Origin: Mycobacterium sp.
GTDB lineage: Bacteria; Actinomycetota; Actinomycetes; Mycobacteriales; Mycobacteriaceae
Length of the DNA: 37,827 nucleotides
Direction: 5' to 3'
Assembly (NCBI RefSeq): GCF_019247635.1
Contig: NZ_JAFBAR010000030.1
Location: 1 to 37,827, forward strand
The notes under the pieces are model-generated. The model was given only the letters and a program-made list of their open reading frames with translations. It did not search any database and was not told the DNA's origin. Position numbers and translations under genes: made by a program. Positions within the stretch are counted from its first letter, which is position 1, and the number at the start of each line of letters is the position of its first letter. Below, piece after piece: positions 23,556 through 32,673 of the stretch.

Positions 23556-24380
23556 TCAACCGGTGACGAAGTCGATGAGTTCCTCGACGCGGCCAATCAG
23601 CTCCGGTTCCAGATCGTTCCAGTCGCGCACCTGCGATCGAATGCGTCGCCACGCCCTGGCGATGTCCGCCTGGTTAGCGTGCGGCCAGCCGAACGCATCG
23701 CACACACCGCGCTTCCACTCGATCTGGCGCGGGACTGCGGGCCAGCTCTTGAGCCCCAGTCGCTGCGGCTTCACCGCCTGCCAGATGTCGACATAGGGGT
23801 GCCCGACGACCAGGGTGTCGGGTCCGCCCGGTCCCTTCCGTACCGCGTCGGCGATGCGTGCTTCCTTGGAACCCGCGACGAGGTGGTCAACCAGGACACC
23901 GAGCCGGCGCCCGGGGCCGGGCCTGAACTCCCCCACGATGCCCACCAGGTCGTCCACCCCGCCGAGATGCTCGACGACAACACCCTCGATCCGCAGATCC
24001 TCGCCCCATACCTGCGCGATGAGTTCGGCATCGTGGCGGCCCTCGACGTAGATCCGGCCGGCGCGGGCCACGCGAGCGCGGGCGCCCGACACGGCAACCG
24101 AACCGGAGGCCGTCCGCCCCGCGGCCGCCGGCGCCGCACGGCGCGGTGCGGTGAGAATCACCGGTCGACCGTCGATCAGGTAGCCGGGCCCCAAGGGGAA
24201 GCCACGGGTGTGACCGCGCCGGTCCTCCAGGTACATGCGGCCGTACTCGACTCGGACCACGGCACCGACGTAGCCGGACTCGAAGTCTTCGACGACCATG
24301 CCGAGTTCGACAGGACGCTCAGCCGAGCGAGGCTTGCGTCCACCCGCGGCAAGTACGTCGGCTCCGTCGCGATCCGTCAT
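23556..24380 (-). CDS. DUF3097 family protein
   Basis: A 274-residue actinobacterial protein of the DUF3097 type. It opens with a beta-rich domain (ELGMVVEDFESGYVGAVVRV, GFPLGPGYLIDG), then a Toprim-like stretch IYVEGRHDAELIAQVWGEDL with LGGVDDL, and a C-terminal helical domain ending LEPELIGRVEELIDFV. Its biochemical role is not established; the EGRHDAEL motif suggests metal-dependent nucleotidyl chemistry. Start ATG 24380. Confidence 0.85.
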   Translation of the reverse strand: MTDRDGADVLAAGGRKPRSAERPVELGMVVEDFESGYVGAVVRVEYGRMYLEDRRGHTRGFPLGPGYLIDGRPVILTAPRRAAPAAAGRTASGSVAVSGARARVARAGRIYVEGRHDAELIAQVWGEDLRIEGVVVEHLGGVDDLVGIVGEFRPGPGRRLGVLVDHLVAGSKEARIADAVRKGPGGPDTLVVGHPYVDIWQAVKPQRLGLKSWPAVPRQIEWKRGVCDAFGWPHANQADIARAWRRIRSQVRDWNDLEPELIGRVEELIDFVTG

Positions 24381-24409
24381 GCGGCAATATTAGTGAGCCG
24401 CAAGCGGAT

Positions 24410-25885
24410 TCAGCGCCGAGGCGCGCCGTGTGGCTCGCCGCGTGTAATCCGATGGCGTTTGGTATTTGCGAATCCGTCGGCGATCGAGGCAGCCAGCTCA
24501 AGGAACGCCCGCCGCGTCTTGTCGGCGATTAGGTCTAAGACGATCTCCGACCCCTGGGCCAGGTGGTCGTCGAATGGGATGACGTGCACCGCGCGGATAC
24601 GGGTCAGGAACTGGCCGGCCAGCACCTTGATGTTGACCGACGATTTCCCGGGCCGCGCGGCGCTGATGACGACTCTCGCATTGGGTACCAGGTGTCCGTA
24701 GCCGTGGTGTTCCAACCAATCCAGCGTCGCAAAGGCGCTTCGGGCCGCGTCAATGGCGGGCGAAGCGACCAGCACGATCGCATCGGCCTCCTCGAGGATG
24801 CTGGACATCGCCGAGTGCACGAGCCCGGTGCCGCAGTCTGTGAGGATCAGGTTGTAGAACCGCTGCAGCAACCGGATGACGACTCGATAATCGGCGTCGG
24901 AGAACGCTTCGGAAGTCGCCGGATCACGCTCAGACGCCAGGATTTCGAGCCGACTCGTGCTCTGTGACGTGTATCGGCGAATGTCGGAATACCGAAAGAT
25001 GTTGTCGTCCAACAACAGATCACGCACCGTGGATCGACTTTGGTCCGGCCCGCGCTGAGCCAGAGTGCCGAAGTCGGGGTTGGCGTCGACCGCGATGACG
25101 CGATCCCCGCGTATGGCGGCAAAAGTGGCGCCCAGCCCGATTGTGGTCGTGGTCTTGCCCACGCCCCCCTTCATCGACAAGACCGCGATGCTGTAGTCGC
25201 CGCGCACCGGCTGGTTCACCCGCGCCACCAGCCTCTGGCGCGTGTTTTCCTGTTCCGATTCCCCGGGGTTGAGGCCGGTCAGTCGGTGCACGGCCTTGCG
25301 CCACCCGCGCTGCGGCAGCGGCCGGGCCCCACGCACCAAGCCGAGTTCGCTGTGCGAAGGCATGCGCGGCTCGTGCATGCCCGGGTAGCCCGACTCCGGG
25401 GGTGGAGCACCAGCCGGCGCGCTGGTGAAGGGTGTCACCACCGGTGGGGAGATGGGGCCCGGCGGGATCAGTCTGGGGTCTGGTATCGGTGCGGGGGGCG
25501 CGGGCCACTGGGCATCGGCCGGTGGCGCGTTGGTCGGGACTGGTGCGGGACGAGCTGGCGGCGAAACGGAGGCCACCGGAGGCACCGGCGGCCCCTGCGG
25601 CACTGGCGGCGCCGGTGGCGCCTCGTTGACGACCGCCGTGCGGTCAGACGGCGGGCCGGGGAGCCCGGGCGGCGGCTCGTCGGCGACCGGCGCCTCGTTC
25701 GGCACCGGACTCGGGATCGGCAGCGACGCCAAGTCGGCGACCACAGTGGGGGCCGACAGCGGGCTGGGGCGCTGTGCGTCCTGGCCGAGCGCGGCCTGGA
25801 TCGACGGCACCGATATCGGCGTTGTGTCCGCGTCGGTGCCCGGCTTGAATCCCGCTGCGGCTGGGCGGGCATCAGATTCGCTCAC
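24410..25885 (-). CDS. EspI/MinD-like ATPase with proline-rich N-terminus (paralog 1)
   Basis: A 491-residue protein in two parts. The N-terminal 170 residues are Pro/Ala-rich and disordered. The C-terminal half is a SIMIBI ATPase: PLPQRGWRKAVHRLTGLNPG, then IAVLSMKGGVGKTTTT (P-loop about 239-247), VIAVDANPDFG (switch) and LILTDCGTGL. It resembles the ESX-associated protein EspI (Rv3876) in both the RGWR-VH-LT lead-in and the ATPase. GTG 25885 is the preferred start; GTG 25984 would add 33 residues but has poor spacing to its Shine-Dalgarno sequence. It lies downstream of a second, longer paralog. Confidence 0.82.
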   Translation of the reverse strand: MSESDARPAAAGFKPGTDADTTPISVPSIQAALGQDAQRPSPLSAPTVVADLASLPIPSPVPNEAPVADEPPPGLPGPPSDRTAVVNEAPPAPPVPQGPPVPPVASVSPPARPAPVPTNAPPADAQWPAPPAPIPDPRLIPPGPISPPVVTPFTSAPAGAPPPESGYPGMHEPRMPSHSELGLVRGARPLPQRGWRKAVHRLTGLNPGESEQENTRQRLVARVNQPVRGDYSIAVLSMKGGVGKTTTTIGLGATFAAIRGDRVIAVDANPDFGTLAQRGPDQSRSTVRDLLLDDNIFRYSDIRRYTSQSTSRLEILASERDPATSEAFSDADYRVVIRLLQRFYNLILTDCGTGLVHSAMSSILEEADAIVLVASPAIDAARSAFATLDWLEHHGYGHLVPNARVVISAARPGKSSVNIKVLAGQFLTRIRAVHVIPFDDHLAQGSEIVLDLIADKTRRAFLELAASIADGFANTKRHRITRGEPHGAPRR

Positions 25886-26239
25886 TATCGAAAGCCGAGC
25901 CGATGCTGAATCCCCGGTGACCACACGCGGGCGCCGAACACCCGCTGGGCGGCCCTGGTGCCAGGCATCTGCTCGGTTCCTCACTCCTCGTGTCCGTGGC
26001 CGTCAGCGACAACGATGGTCACGCCGCAGAGCTGAACCCGCTCCTGACGTCCTTTTCCCCACGTCCCGGCGGCAATCCAGCCTCGGCGGTAGCTGACAGT
26101 GTACCGACCTGATCAACTTTGCTGCGTAGCCGAATCTCGACGGATAATCGAACCACCGACGCGGGGGGAGGTAGGCAAGCTCGAACCGCGGCGGTTCGGT
26201 CCCGCACCGGCGCCCGACCGTCATTCACCTTCGCCAAGA

Positions 26240-28411
26240 TCACTGGTCCCGCGGCGCGCGCAGGCGCCCGAAGTTCTGGGCCACGGACCCGGCCAGTTCG
26301 AGGTAGGCCTGCCTGGTGGCGGCCCTGAGCCGGCCGAAGTCGACGTCGGCGCCCTCGGCCAGATGTGGATCGAACGGGATCAGGTGAATCGACCGGCAAC
26401 GCGTCTGGAAATGCTCGTAGACCTTGTCCAGCTTCAGAGCGGCTGAACCCGGACGCGAGGCGCTGAGCACCACGTGCGCATCGCGGACCAGATCCGAATG
26501 CCCATGCTGCATAAGCCAATCCAACGTGGCCGACGCGCTGCGCGCGGCGTCGAGGGCGGGGGAACTGACCAGCACGATGGAGTGTGCCAGATCCAGAATG
26601 GCCGACATCGCCGAGTGCATGATGCCGGTGCCGCAGTCGGTCAGGACGATGTTGTAGAAGTGCCGCAGAATGTCGACGGTGCGCCGGTAGTCGTCCGCGC
26701 CGAAGACCTCCGAAACCGCCGGGTCCTGCTCGCTGGCCAGTACCTCCAGCCGGCTGGTCGCCATCAGGGTGTGATTGCGCACGTCGGCGTAACGGTAGAT
26801 ATTCGGGTCGGACAACAGGTCGCGCACGGTCGAGCGGCTCGACGAGTCGCCGACCCGCTCGCCCAAGGTCCCACGGTCGGGGTTGGCGTCGACGGCGATC
26901 ACGCGGTCCTGCCGCGCGGTGGCCAAGGCCGACCCCAGACCAAAGGTGGTAGTGGTCTTTCCGACCCCACCCTTGATCGACAACACGGCGATGCGGAATT
27001 CGCTAACAATCGGCTGGCGGATCTCAGCGAGCAGGTGGTCCTGCCTGCGCTCCTTCCGGGAAATGCCGGGGTTGATGTGACCAGACGTCGCTTTGTGCAC
27101 GGCGCGACGCCAGCCCGATCGCGGCACCATTCGATTTGCGATGATCTCGGCCGCGTCTATCGGCGGCGGCACACGCAACTGCCAATGATTCGGGGGTGGC
27201 ACCGCAGGGGCTTGCGGCACCCAGCCGGGCGGAGGTGTCTGCTGGGTGCCTCGAGCTGGTGAGTCGGTGGGCTGCGACGGTGGTTGCCTCAACTGCGGTG
27301 CGTGCTGTTGAGCCGGCGACGGCGAGGCCCACGGCAACCATGGAGGCGGGGGCACCACGGGAGGCGGCGGTGGCAGCGGCGGAGCGAAGACGCCCGGCCG
27401 TGGCGCCTGTACGGATTGGGGCGGCGGGCCCGACGCCTGCGGGCCGACCGCGGTTTGCGGGTGCACCGGGGTTTGCGGAGCCGGCCCAGTGTGCTCGCGG
27501 GGTGCGGCGGGCCGCTCCGCCGGATAGTCGGGCAGCTGCTGGAACCCCGCGGACGCCGCCGAGATCGCCGCCATCTGCCAGGGCGGGGCGGGGCGCCGCG
27601 GTGATCCCTTTGGCCCTGCGTCACGCGGCGGCGCAACTTCACCGGATTCCTCGGGCCCGTCGGGCGGAAGCGAAGCCTCCGCCAGCTCCGAGCCCGGCGA
27701 AAACCCTTCTGCCTTAGTCGAATCCCGCGACGACTCGACCTCTGGGCTGTCCGCCGGCTCGATTACGGCGTAACGCAGACCGCGATCACGCGGCTCGGGC
27801 ACCGACGCCGACGGCTTGGGCTTTGCCCAGGCGTCCGACACCCATCCCGGGAGTTCGAACGACGACCCGATCCCTGACGCGGCTTTCCCACACTTGAGAG
27901 ACTCGGCTACTTCGGAATCGGGCGCAGCGACCGGCGGCGGCGCGACCCCGACCTCCTGATCTCGCGCGGGGCCCCCGCCCGCTTGGTACGCACCACGGGA
28001 GGACTTGTCCGGCTGGGACGCTTGCTGGGGTGCGGGCGAAGTCTCGGCTGTCGCTGGACGGGGTGCCGGTTCAGATGTCCGCAACCCAGCGGCGGGGACC
28101 GAACCCTCGCCTTCGGAACGCCGGGTGCGGTCATAGCGAACCGCCACTCGTTTTGGTCGCGCCTGCGGGTTGGCGTCGTCGGTGCCCACACCAGGGCCCG
28201 GCGTCGGAGATTTGTCGGTCAAGGCCTCAGCATCCGCCCCAGGAGACCCGTCGGCCGGCCGGTTCGCCGCGTCGGGGCCGTCGCCGCCATTGGCCGTTTC
28301 CTCTCGCTTCGTCCGCTTGAGTTGTACGCGTCGCCGCTGCTTTTCCACAGGCAGCCAGGGGGGACGTTCCGACGACCCGCGGTCGTCTTCGGTGGGCTTC
28401 TGCTTGGCCAA
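26240..28411 (-). CDS. EspI/MinD-like ATPase with long proline-rich N-terminus (paralog 2)
   Basis: About 723 residues from TTG 28411 (MAKQKPTEDDRGSSERPPWL), which is preceded by AAGGGGGG. The first 450 residues are low-complexity, rich in Pro, Ala, Glu and Ser. Then PRSGWRRAVHKATSGHINPG leads into IAVLSIKGGVGKTTTTFG (P-loop near residue 480), VIAVDANPDRG and IVLTDCGTGIMHSAMSAI, closely parallel to paralog 1. It probably drives ATP-dependent assembly or localisation of an ESX-type or cell-pole complex. Starts further upstream, to 28726, stay open but lose protein-like composition. Confidence 0.8.
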   Translation of the reverse strand: MAKQKPTEDDRGSSERPPWLPVEKQRRRVQLKRTKREETANGGDGPDAANRPADGSPGADAEALTDKSPTPGPGVGTDDANPQARPKRVAVRYDRTRRSEGEGSVPAAGLRTSEPAPRPATAETSPAPQQASQPDKSSRGAYQAGGGPARDQEVGVAPPPVAAPDSEVAESLKCGKAASGIGSSFELPGWVSDAWAKPKPSASVPEPRDRGLRYAVIEPADSPEVESSRDSTKAEGFSPGSELAEASLPPDGPEESGEVAPPRDAGPKGSPRRPAPPWQMAAISAASAGFQQLPDYPAERPAAPREHTGPAPQTPVHPQTAVGPQASGPPPQSVQAPRPGVFAPPLPPPPPVVPPPPWLPWASPSPAQQHAPQLRQPPSQPTDSPARGTQQTPPPGWVPQAPAVPPPNHWQLRVPPPIDAAEIIANRMVPRSGWRRAVHKATSGHINPGISRKERRQDHLLAEIRQPIVSEFRIAVLSIKGGVGKTTTTFGLGSALATARQDRVIAVDANPDRGTLGERVGDSSSRSTVRDLLSDPNIYRYADVRNHTLMATSRLEVLASEQDPAVSEVFGADDYRRTVDILRHFYNIVLTDCGTGIMHSAMSAILDLAHSIVLVSSPALDAARSASATLDWLMQHGHSDLVRDAHVVLSASRPGSAALKLDKVYEHFQTRCRSIHLIPFDPHLAEGADVDFGRLRAATRQAYLELAGSVAQNFGRLRAPRDQ

Positions 28412-28837
28412 TGTCCCCCCTTTCGATGCTCGGTTTCTGACCTCTTGGGGCCCGGTGAGTCCCTTTGACGCAATCAATCGTACGTAGCGCGAGCGGGCGT
28501 CTCTCAAACCGAGACTCTCACAGACCCGCAGGGCAGACGACGCCGATTTTCCCGGCGCTGTCGACCTTGCGTCATGTGAGCTGTTCGATCGTTCGGACCC
28601 GGCTTCGGCGGGTTCGGTTCGCCAGTCCCGGGCTGCCCGCATACAGCCTCGACGCGGGCTATCACCGGTATGAGGTCGTGCGGCGATGCTCGTCGGCGTA
28701 TAGGTCGCGGCGATGGCGCTGGCCAATCTCGCCAGCGGGTTGACGTTCTACTGCCCGCTGATCACCCGGGCGAAGGCGGCCTGGCTGATTCAGAAGGGGT
28801 CACTCATCCACGGTTAAGCTCAGTAGTGCTGTGGGTT
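28412..28837. other. 426-base intergenic region
   Basis: Upstream of paralog 2. A plus-strand 34-residue frame (ATG 28713 to TAA 28817; MALANLASGLTFYCPLITRA and onward) is the only coding-like stretch and may be a gene relic. No hairpin or RNA gene is evident. Confidence 0.4.
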
Positions 28838-29233
28838 TTACTCGGCGGCCCATTTTTTCGCGTCCTCGAGGTCGCCGAGTCCAAACAATGCGAGCTCGCC
28901 GGGGACCATCCATGCCAGTGCATGCAGGGTATGGGCGACCCATTCCTTGTCGGACACGACCGCGATTTTCTTGAAGGCCGAATGATGGCGTAACACAGTG
29001 CCAAAGCCCAGCTTGAGGTCTTCGACCAAGCCGCCGGAACCGAATCCCTCGTAGTCGGGTGCGATGATCTCCACAATCCGGATTTCGCTGCCCTTGGTCA
29101 ACTCTTCGATGGTTGGCTTGATGGCGCGCAGTTCGTCGCCGCGCACGCGGCCCGAGACGCGGATGCCCGTGACTCCGGCGGGCATGTCCGGCAAGAATTC
29201 GATCACCCCGTCGACCTTATCGACCTCATCCAC
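28838..29233 (-). CDS. SpoIIAA/STAS-like protein
   Basis: A 131-residue single-domain protein of the SpoIIAA-like (STAS superfamily) group: VIEFLPDMPAGVTGIRVSGR, DELRAIKPTIEELTKGSEIR, then IVEIIAPDYEGFGSGGLVED and FKKIAVVSDKEWVAHTLHAL. These are small cytosolic proteins thought to bind lipids or nucleotides; no conserved phosphorylatable Ser of anti-sigma antagonists is obvious. It diverges from the GNAT gene with 40 bases between starts. Confidence 0.8.
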   Translation of the reverse strand: MDEVDKVDGVIEFLPDMPAGVTGIRVSGRVRGDELRAIKPTIEELTKGSEIRIVEIIAPDYEGFGSGGLVEDLKLGFGTVLRHHSAFKKIAVVSDKEWVAHTLHALAWMVPGELALFGLGDLEDAKKWAAE

Positions 29234-29273
29234 CAGGGCATAATGGCGCGGAAGGCTAGGACTGGGAGCGAGC

Positions 29274-29783
29274 GTGACGGAGATTTTGATCCGGCAAGCC
29301 GAGCCGTCGGACTACGCCGACGTCGTGCAGATGCACTACCCGAGTTGGCGTGAGTCCTACCGGGGCATCCTGGCGCCCCAGGTGCTCGACCTGTTCGACC
29401 GCCAGCAGTGGATCGACGAGGAATATCCCCAGCGGCTCAACAGAGCCGGCTGGGCCATGTGGCTCGCCGAGTCCGACGGCCGGCTCATCGGCATGACCGT
29501 CTTCGGACCCGAGCTGGCCAATCCCGGCCAGCTCGAAATCGACTCGCTCTACATCGCTGTCGACAACCAGCGACGCGGCGTCGGCGGCCTCCTGCTGGAT
29601 CACGCCCTGGCCGCCCATCCTTCGGGCGATGCGGTCGTGTGGTGCGCCGAGAGGAACTTCCGCGCCCGCCGTTTCTACCAGAAGAAGGGCTTCCAGCTTG
29701 ACGGGCGGACCTTCACGTGGACGCTGGTACCGGGAGTCGTCGAGGCACCGCAGGTCGGTTACCGGCTGCAACGGTCATGTTGA
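29274..29783 (+). CDS. GNAT-family N-acetyltransferase
   Basis: A 169-residue GNAT protein. It shows LIRQAEPSDYADVVQMHYPS at the N-terminus, LEIDSLYIAVDNQRRGVGGLLLDHAL (motif A, with the RxxGxG acetyl-CoA loop RRGVGG) and ERNFRARRFYQKKGFQLDGR (motif B with the FY-KKGF turn). The substrate amine is unknown. GTG 29274 start. Its 3' end overlaps the convergent patatin gene by 9 bases. Confidence 0.9.
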   Translation: MTEILIRQAEPSDYADVVQMHYPSWRESYRGILAPQVLDLFDRQQWIDEEYPQRLNRAGWAMWLAESDGRLIGMTVFGPELANPGQLEIDSLYIAVDNQRRGVGGLLLDHALAAHPSGDAVVWCAERNFRARRFYQKKGFQLDGRTFTWTLVPGVVEAPQVGYRLQRSC

Positions 29784-30755
29784 CGGTGGCTGCACCGGGC
29801 CGCCACAGGCTTTCAGAAAATCGGCATAGTTCCAGGCCCGCAAAAACGCTTGGCCCGCAGCCAATCCCCGTTGATAGAGGGCTTCGCGTTGCTGCGTGCT
29901 GATGTTGAAGTCGATGGGACTCACGTCCTCGGCCGGCACGAACATGGTGCGCCGGACCGTGCAGGGATCGTCGATGTAGGAGTTGTCCTGGTTGCTCACC
30001 AACGTCTCAATCGCCGCGAGCCCCAACGACACTGGTCCGTGCACCGGGTGGGTCGGCGGGATGCCCGGACGCGCCGAGAGCCGGATGCCGAACGTCGGCC
30101 ACTGCGGATTGCCGTCGGACCGGTCGAACAGCTCGACCGGAAAGTTCGACAGCAACCCACCGTCGACCCATGTCGCGCCACCCACCCGAACCGGCTCGAA
30201 CACGAACGGAATCGCCGACGAGGCGTGCACCGCGCGGGCCACCGAAAAGCCGTCCGGGTCAATGCCGTACGAGCCGAGGTCCCACGGGATGCGCACCAGC
30301 CGACGCCGACCCAGGTCGCTGGCGGTGACCACCAGCGACCACGCGAACTGTTCGGATGCTTCACCGGTGCGCAAATCGGCGAAGGTGTGCACGCCCAGGT
30401 CACCCAACAATCCAGTGAGCAACCGCTCCAGGTAGGCACCCCGGTAGACGCCGTCGGACACCAGCAGCGAAAGGCCACCGCCGATCAGCGGCACATGTCC
30501 GATCAGATTGCGGTCCAACAGCTTCGGGTAGTCGATGCTGCGCATGATCTCGGCCAGCCGGCTCATGGGCTTGCCGGCGACCTGTAGCGCGGCGACCAGC
30601 GACGCGACGATCGCGCCCGCGCTGGACCCCGCGACGCGCGGAAACCGGTATCCGGCCGCCGTCAGCGCGTCCACCGCACCGACCAGCCCGATCCCCCGCA
30701 CTCCGCCGCCCTCGCAGACCAGGTCGACATTTTGCGTGCTCGCGGCGGGACTCAT
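29775..30755 (-). CDS. Patatin-like phospholipase (Rv2037c-like)
   Basis: A 326-residue patatin with the full catalytic dyad: oxyanion GGGVRG (16-21), nucleophile GSSAG (Ser45) and DGG with Asp198. It would hydrolyse acyl esters of lipids. It corresponds to Mtb Rv2037c in sequence type and position at the end of the sugar ABC transporter block. ATG 30755 overlaps the ATPase stop by 4 bases (ATGA), so it belongs to the same transcript. No signal peptide, so probably cytoplasmic. Confidence 0.92.
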   Translation of the reverse strand: MSPAASTQNVDLVCEGGGVRGIGLVGAVDALTAAGYRFPRVAGSSAGAIVASLVAALQVAGKPMSRLAEIMRSIDYPKLLDRNLIGHVPLIGGGLSLLVSDGVYRGAYLERLLTGLLGDLGVHTFADLRTGEASEQFAWSLVVTASDLGRRRLVRIPWDLGSYGIDPDGFSVARAVHASSAIPFVFEPVRVGGATWVDGGLLSNFPVELFDRSDGNPQWPTFGIRLSARPGIPPTHPVHGPVSLGLAAIETLVSNQDNSYIDDPCTVRRTMFVPAEDVSPIDFNISTQQREALYQRGLAAGQAFLRAWNYADFLKACGGPVQPPST

Positions 30756-31825
30756 GAGATCCGCCGGCCATCCATGCCGAAGAAGTGCAGATGCCCAGGC
30801 TCGGGATGCAGCCGCACCCGGCTGCCCTTTTCCGGTGGGTGCTGGCGCCCGTCGGTGCGCGCGACGACGGATTGGCTGATTACCTTACCGGAACCCGAGA
30901 TTCGGCCATACAGGTAGGCGTCGGCTCCGAGCTCTTCGACCACATCGACCTCCATTTCCACGCCAAGGCTGCCCAGTTCGAAATGCTCGGGGCGCACCCC
31001 CACCACGATCTCGCCTGCCGAATCCGAAATCCTTCGCGGCACATGAATCAGCCAATCCCCCAGCGACACAGAGGAATCGACGATCGGCAGGGTGAACAGG
31101 TTCATCGCCGGTGATCCGATGAATCCCGCGACGAAGACGTTCTCCGGGTTGCGGTACAGCTCGCGGGGGGCCGCGCACTGCTGCAGCACACCATCGCGCA
31201 GTACCGCGACGCGGTCGCCCATGGTCATGGCCTCGACTTGGTCGTGCGTGACGTAGACCGTCGTCGTACCCAGCCTCCGCTGCAACGCCGCGATCTGGTT
31301 GCGGGTTTGCACCCGCAGTTTGGCGTCCAGATTGGACAGTGGCTCGTCCATCAGGAACACCTGCGGCCGACGCACGAGCGCGCGTCCCATCGCCACCCGC
31401 TGGCGTTGTCCGCCGGACAGGTCTTTGGGTTTACGGTCCAGATACGGTTGCAGGTCAAGCAATTTGGCCGCGGCCAGCACCCGCTCGCGGATCTCAGCCT
31501 TCGGCGTCTTGCCGATCTTCAGCGCGAAGCCTATGTTCTGCGCCACCGTCATGTGCGGGTAGAGGGCGTAGTTCTGAAAGACCATCGCGACGTCGCGGTC
31601 CTTGGGATCGACAGCGGTGACGTCGCGGTCCCCGATGTGGATGCTGCCGGAATCCACGGTCTCCAGTCCGGCCACCATCCGCAGCGACGTCGTCTTGCCG
31701 CACCCGGACGGGCCGACCAGAACGACGAACTCGCCATCATCGACGTCGAGATCCAGGCGATCCAGGGCGGGTCGGTCGGCGCCGGGGAACTGGCGTGTCG
31801 CCTGCTGGAAACTCACCGCAGCCAT
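30752..31825 (-). CDS. Sugar ABC transporter ATP-binding protein (Rv2038c-like)
   Basis: A 357-residue CUT1/UgpC-type ATPase. It has Walker A GPSGCGKTT (38-46), Q-loop Gln84, signature LSGGQ (136-140), Walker B VFLMDE (156-161), switch His194 and a C-terminal regulatory OB-like domain (VVGVRPEHFELG). It energises import of an oligosaccharide or glycerophosphate-type substrate with the two permeases upstream. ATG 31825 gives the same length as Mtb Rv2038c. The open frame extending to 32500 is only an overlap with the permease gene. Confidence 0.95.
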   Translation of the reverse strand: MAAVSFQQATRQFPGADRPALDRLDLDVDDGEFVVLVGPSGCGKTTSLRMVAGLETVDSGSIHIGDRDVTAVDPKDRDVAMVFQNYALYPHMTVAQNIGFALKIGKTPKAEIRERVLAAAKLLDLQPYLDRKPKDLSGGQRQRVAMGRALVRRPQVFLMDEPLSNLDAKLRVQTRNQIAALQRRLGTTTVYVTHDQVEAMTMGDRVAVLRDGVLQQCAAPRELYRNPENVFVAGFIGSPAMNLFTLPIVDSSVSLGDWLIHVPRRISDSAGEIVVGVRPEHFELGSLGVEMEVDVVEELGADAYLYGRISGSGKVISQSVVARTDGRQHPPEKGSRVRLHPEPGHLHFFGMDGRRIS

Positions 31826-31830
31826 CGCAG

Positions 31831-32673
31831 TTACCCGCTCATCCCGGTGACGGCGATGCCCCGGACGAAGGCACGCTGAGCAAACGCGTAGATGAGGACC
31901 AGCGGCAGCATGATCAACATCGAAAACGCCATGATCACCGGCCAGCGGGCGACGTATTCTCCCCGCATCCGGACCAGGCCGAGCGTCAGGGTGGCCAGGC
32001 TGTTGCGCTGAATCATCAACAGCGGCCACAGAAATTCGTTCCAGACGTTGACCCAGGTGAGCACCGCGAGCACCATCACCGCGGGCCTCGCGTGTGGCAG
32101 CAGGATGCGCCAGTAGATCTGCCACGGCGAGCAACCGTCGAGAATCGCCGCTTCCTCGAGATCGGCCGGCAGGGTGCGGAAGAACTGCCGCATCAGGTAG
32201 GTGCCGAACGCGCTGCCGAACAAGCCGGGCACGATCATCGCCCACGGAGTGTCGACCCATCCCGCGATCCGCATCAGGATGAACTGCGGGATCACGGTCA
32301 CCGTCAACGGCACCATCAGCGTGCCCAGGTACACCACGAACAGCGCGTCGCGGCCACGGAAATCCAACCGCGCGAAGGCATATCCGGCCAGCGTGCAGAA
32401 GAAGACCTGTCCGGCCGTGACGCATCCGGCGTAGAGCACGGTGTTGAAGAACATCCGCCAGAACGGCATCAGCGCGAATACCTCGGTGTAGTTGGACCAC
32501 CGCGGGTGGGCCGGCAGCAGCTTGGGCTCGCTGATCTCACCCTCCCGCTTCAGCGACCCCGACACCGCCCAGGCGATCGGGAACAACGCGCACCACGCGA
32601 TACCGACCAACGCGGTGTACACCACGACACCACGGATAGCGCTGCGCTTGAAGATGCCCTCACCCAATCCCAC
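31831..32673 (-). CDS. Sugar ABC transporter permease (Rv2039c-like)
   Basis: A 280-residue MalG-type permease with six membrane segments and the EAA loop LEEAAILDGCSPWQIYWRIL, which docks the ATPase. It is followed after 5 bases by the ATPase gene and overlaps the other permease by 14 bases, consistent with co-translation. Length equals Mtb Rv2039c. Confidence 0.93.
   Translation of the reverse strand: MGLGEGIFKRSAIRGVVVYTALVGIAWCALFPIAWAVSGSLKREGEISEPKLLPAHPRWSNYTEVFALMPFWRMFFNTVLYAGCVTAGQVFFCTLAGYAFARLDFRGRDALFVVYLGTLMVPLTVTVIPQFILMRIAGWVDTPWAMIVPGLFGSAFGTYLMRQFFRTLPADLEEAAILDGCSPWQIYWRILLPHARPAVMVLAVLTWVNVWNEFLWPLLMIQRNSLATLTLGLVRMRGEYVARWPVIMAFSMLIMLPLVLIYAFAQRAFVRGIAVTGMSG

Noticed and set aside
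23400..24701. 433-residue open frame on the plus strand
   Set aside because: It is antisense to the DUF3097 gene and the end of the EspI-like gene, which have clear family signatures; its sequence is Arg/Pro/Ala-biased with no motif.
31826..32500. Extension of the ABC ATPase frame upstream
   Set aside because: It overlaps the permease gene, reads as low-complexity Arg/Asp-rich sequence, and the family start is at 31825.
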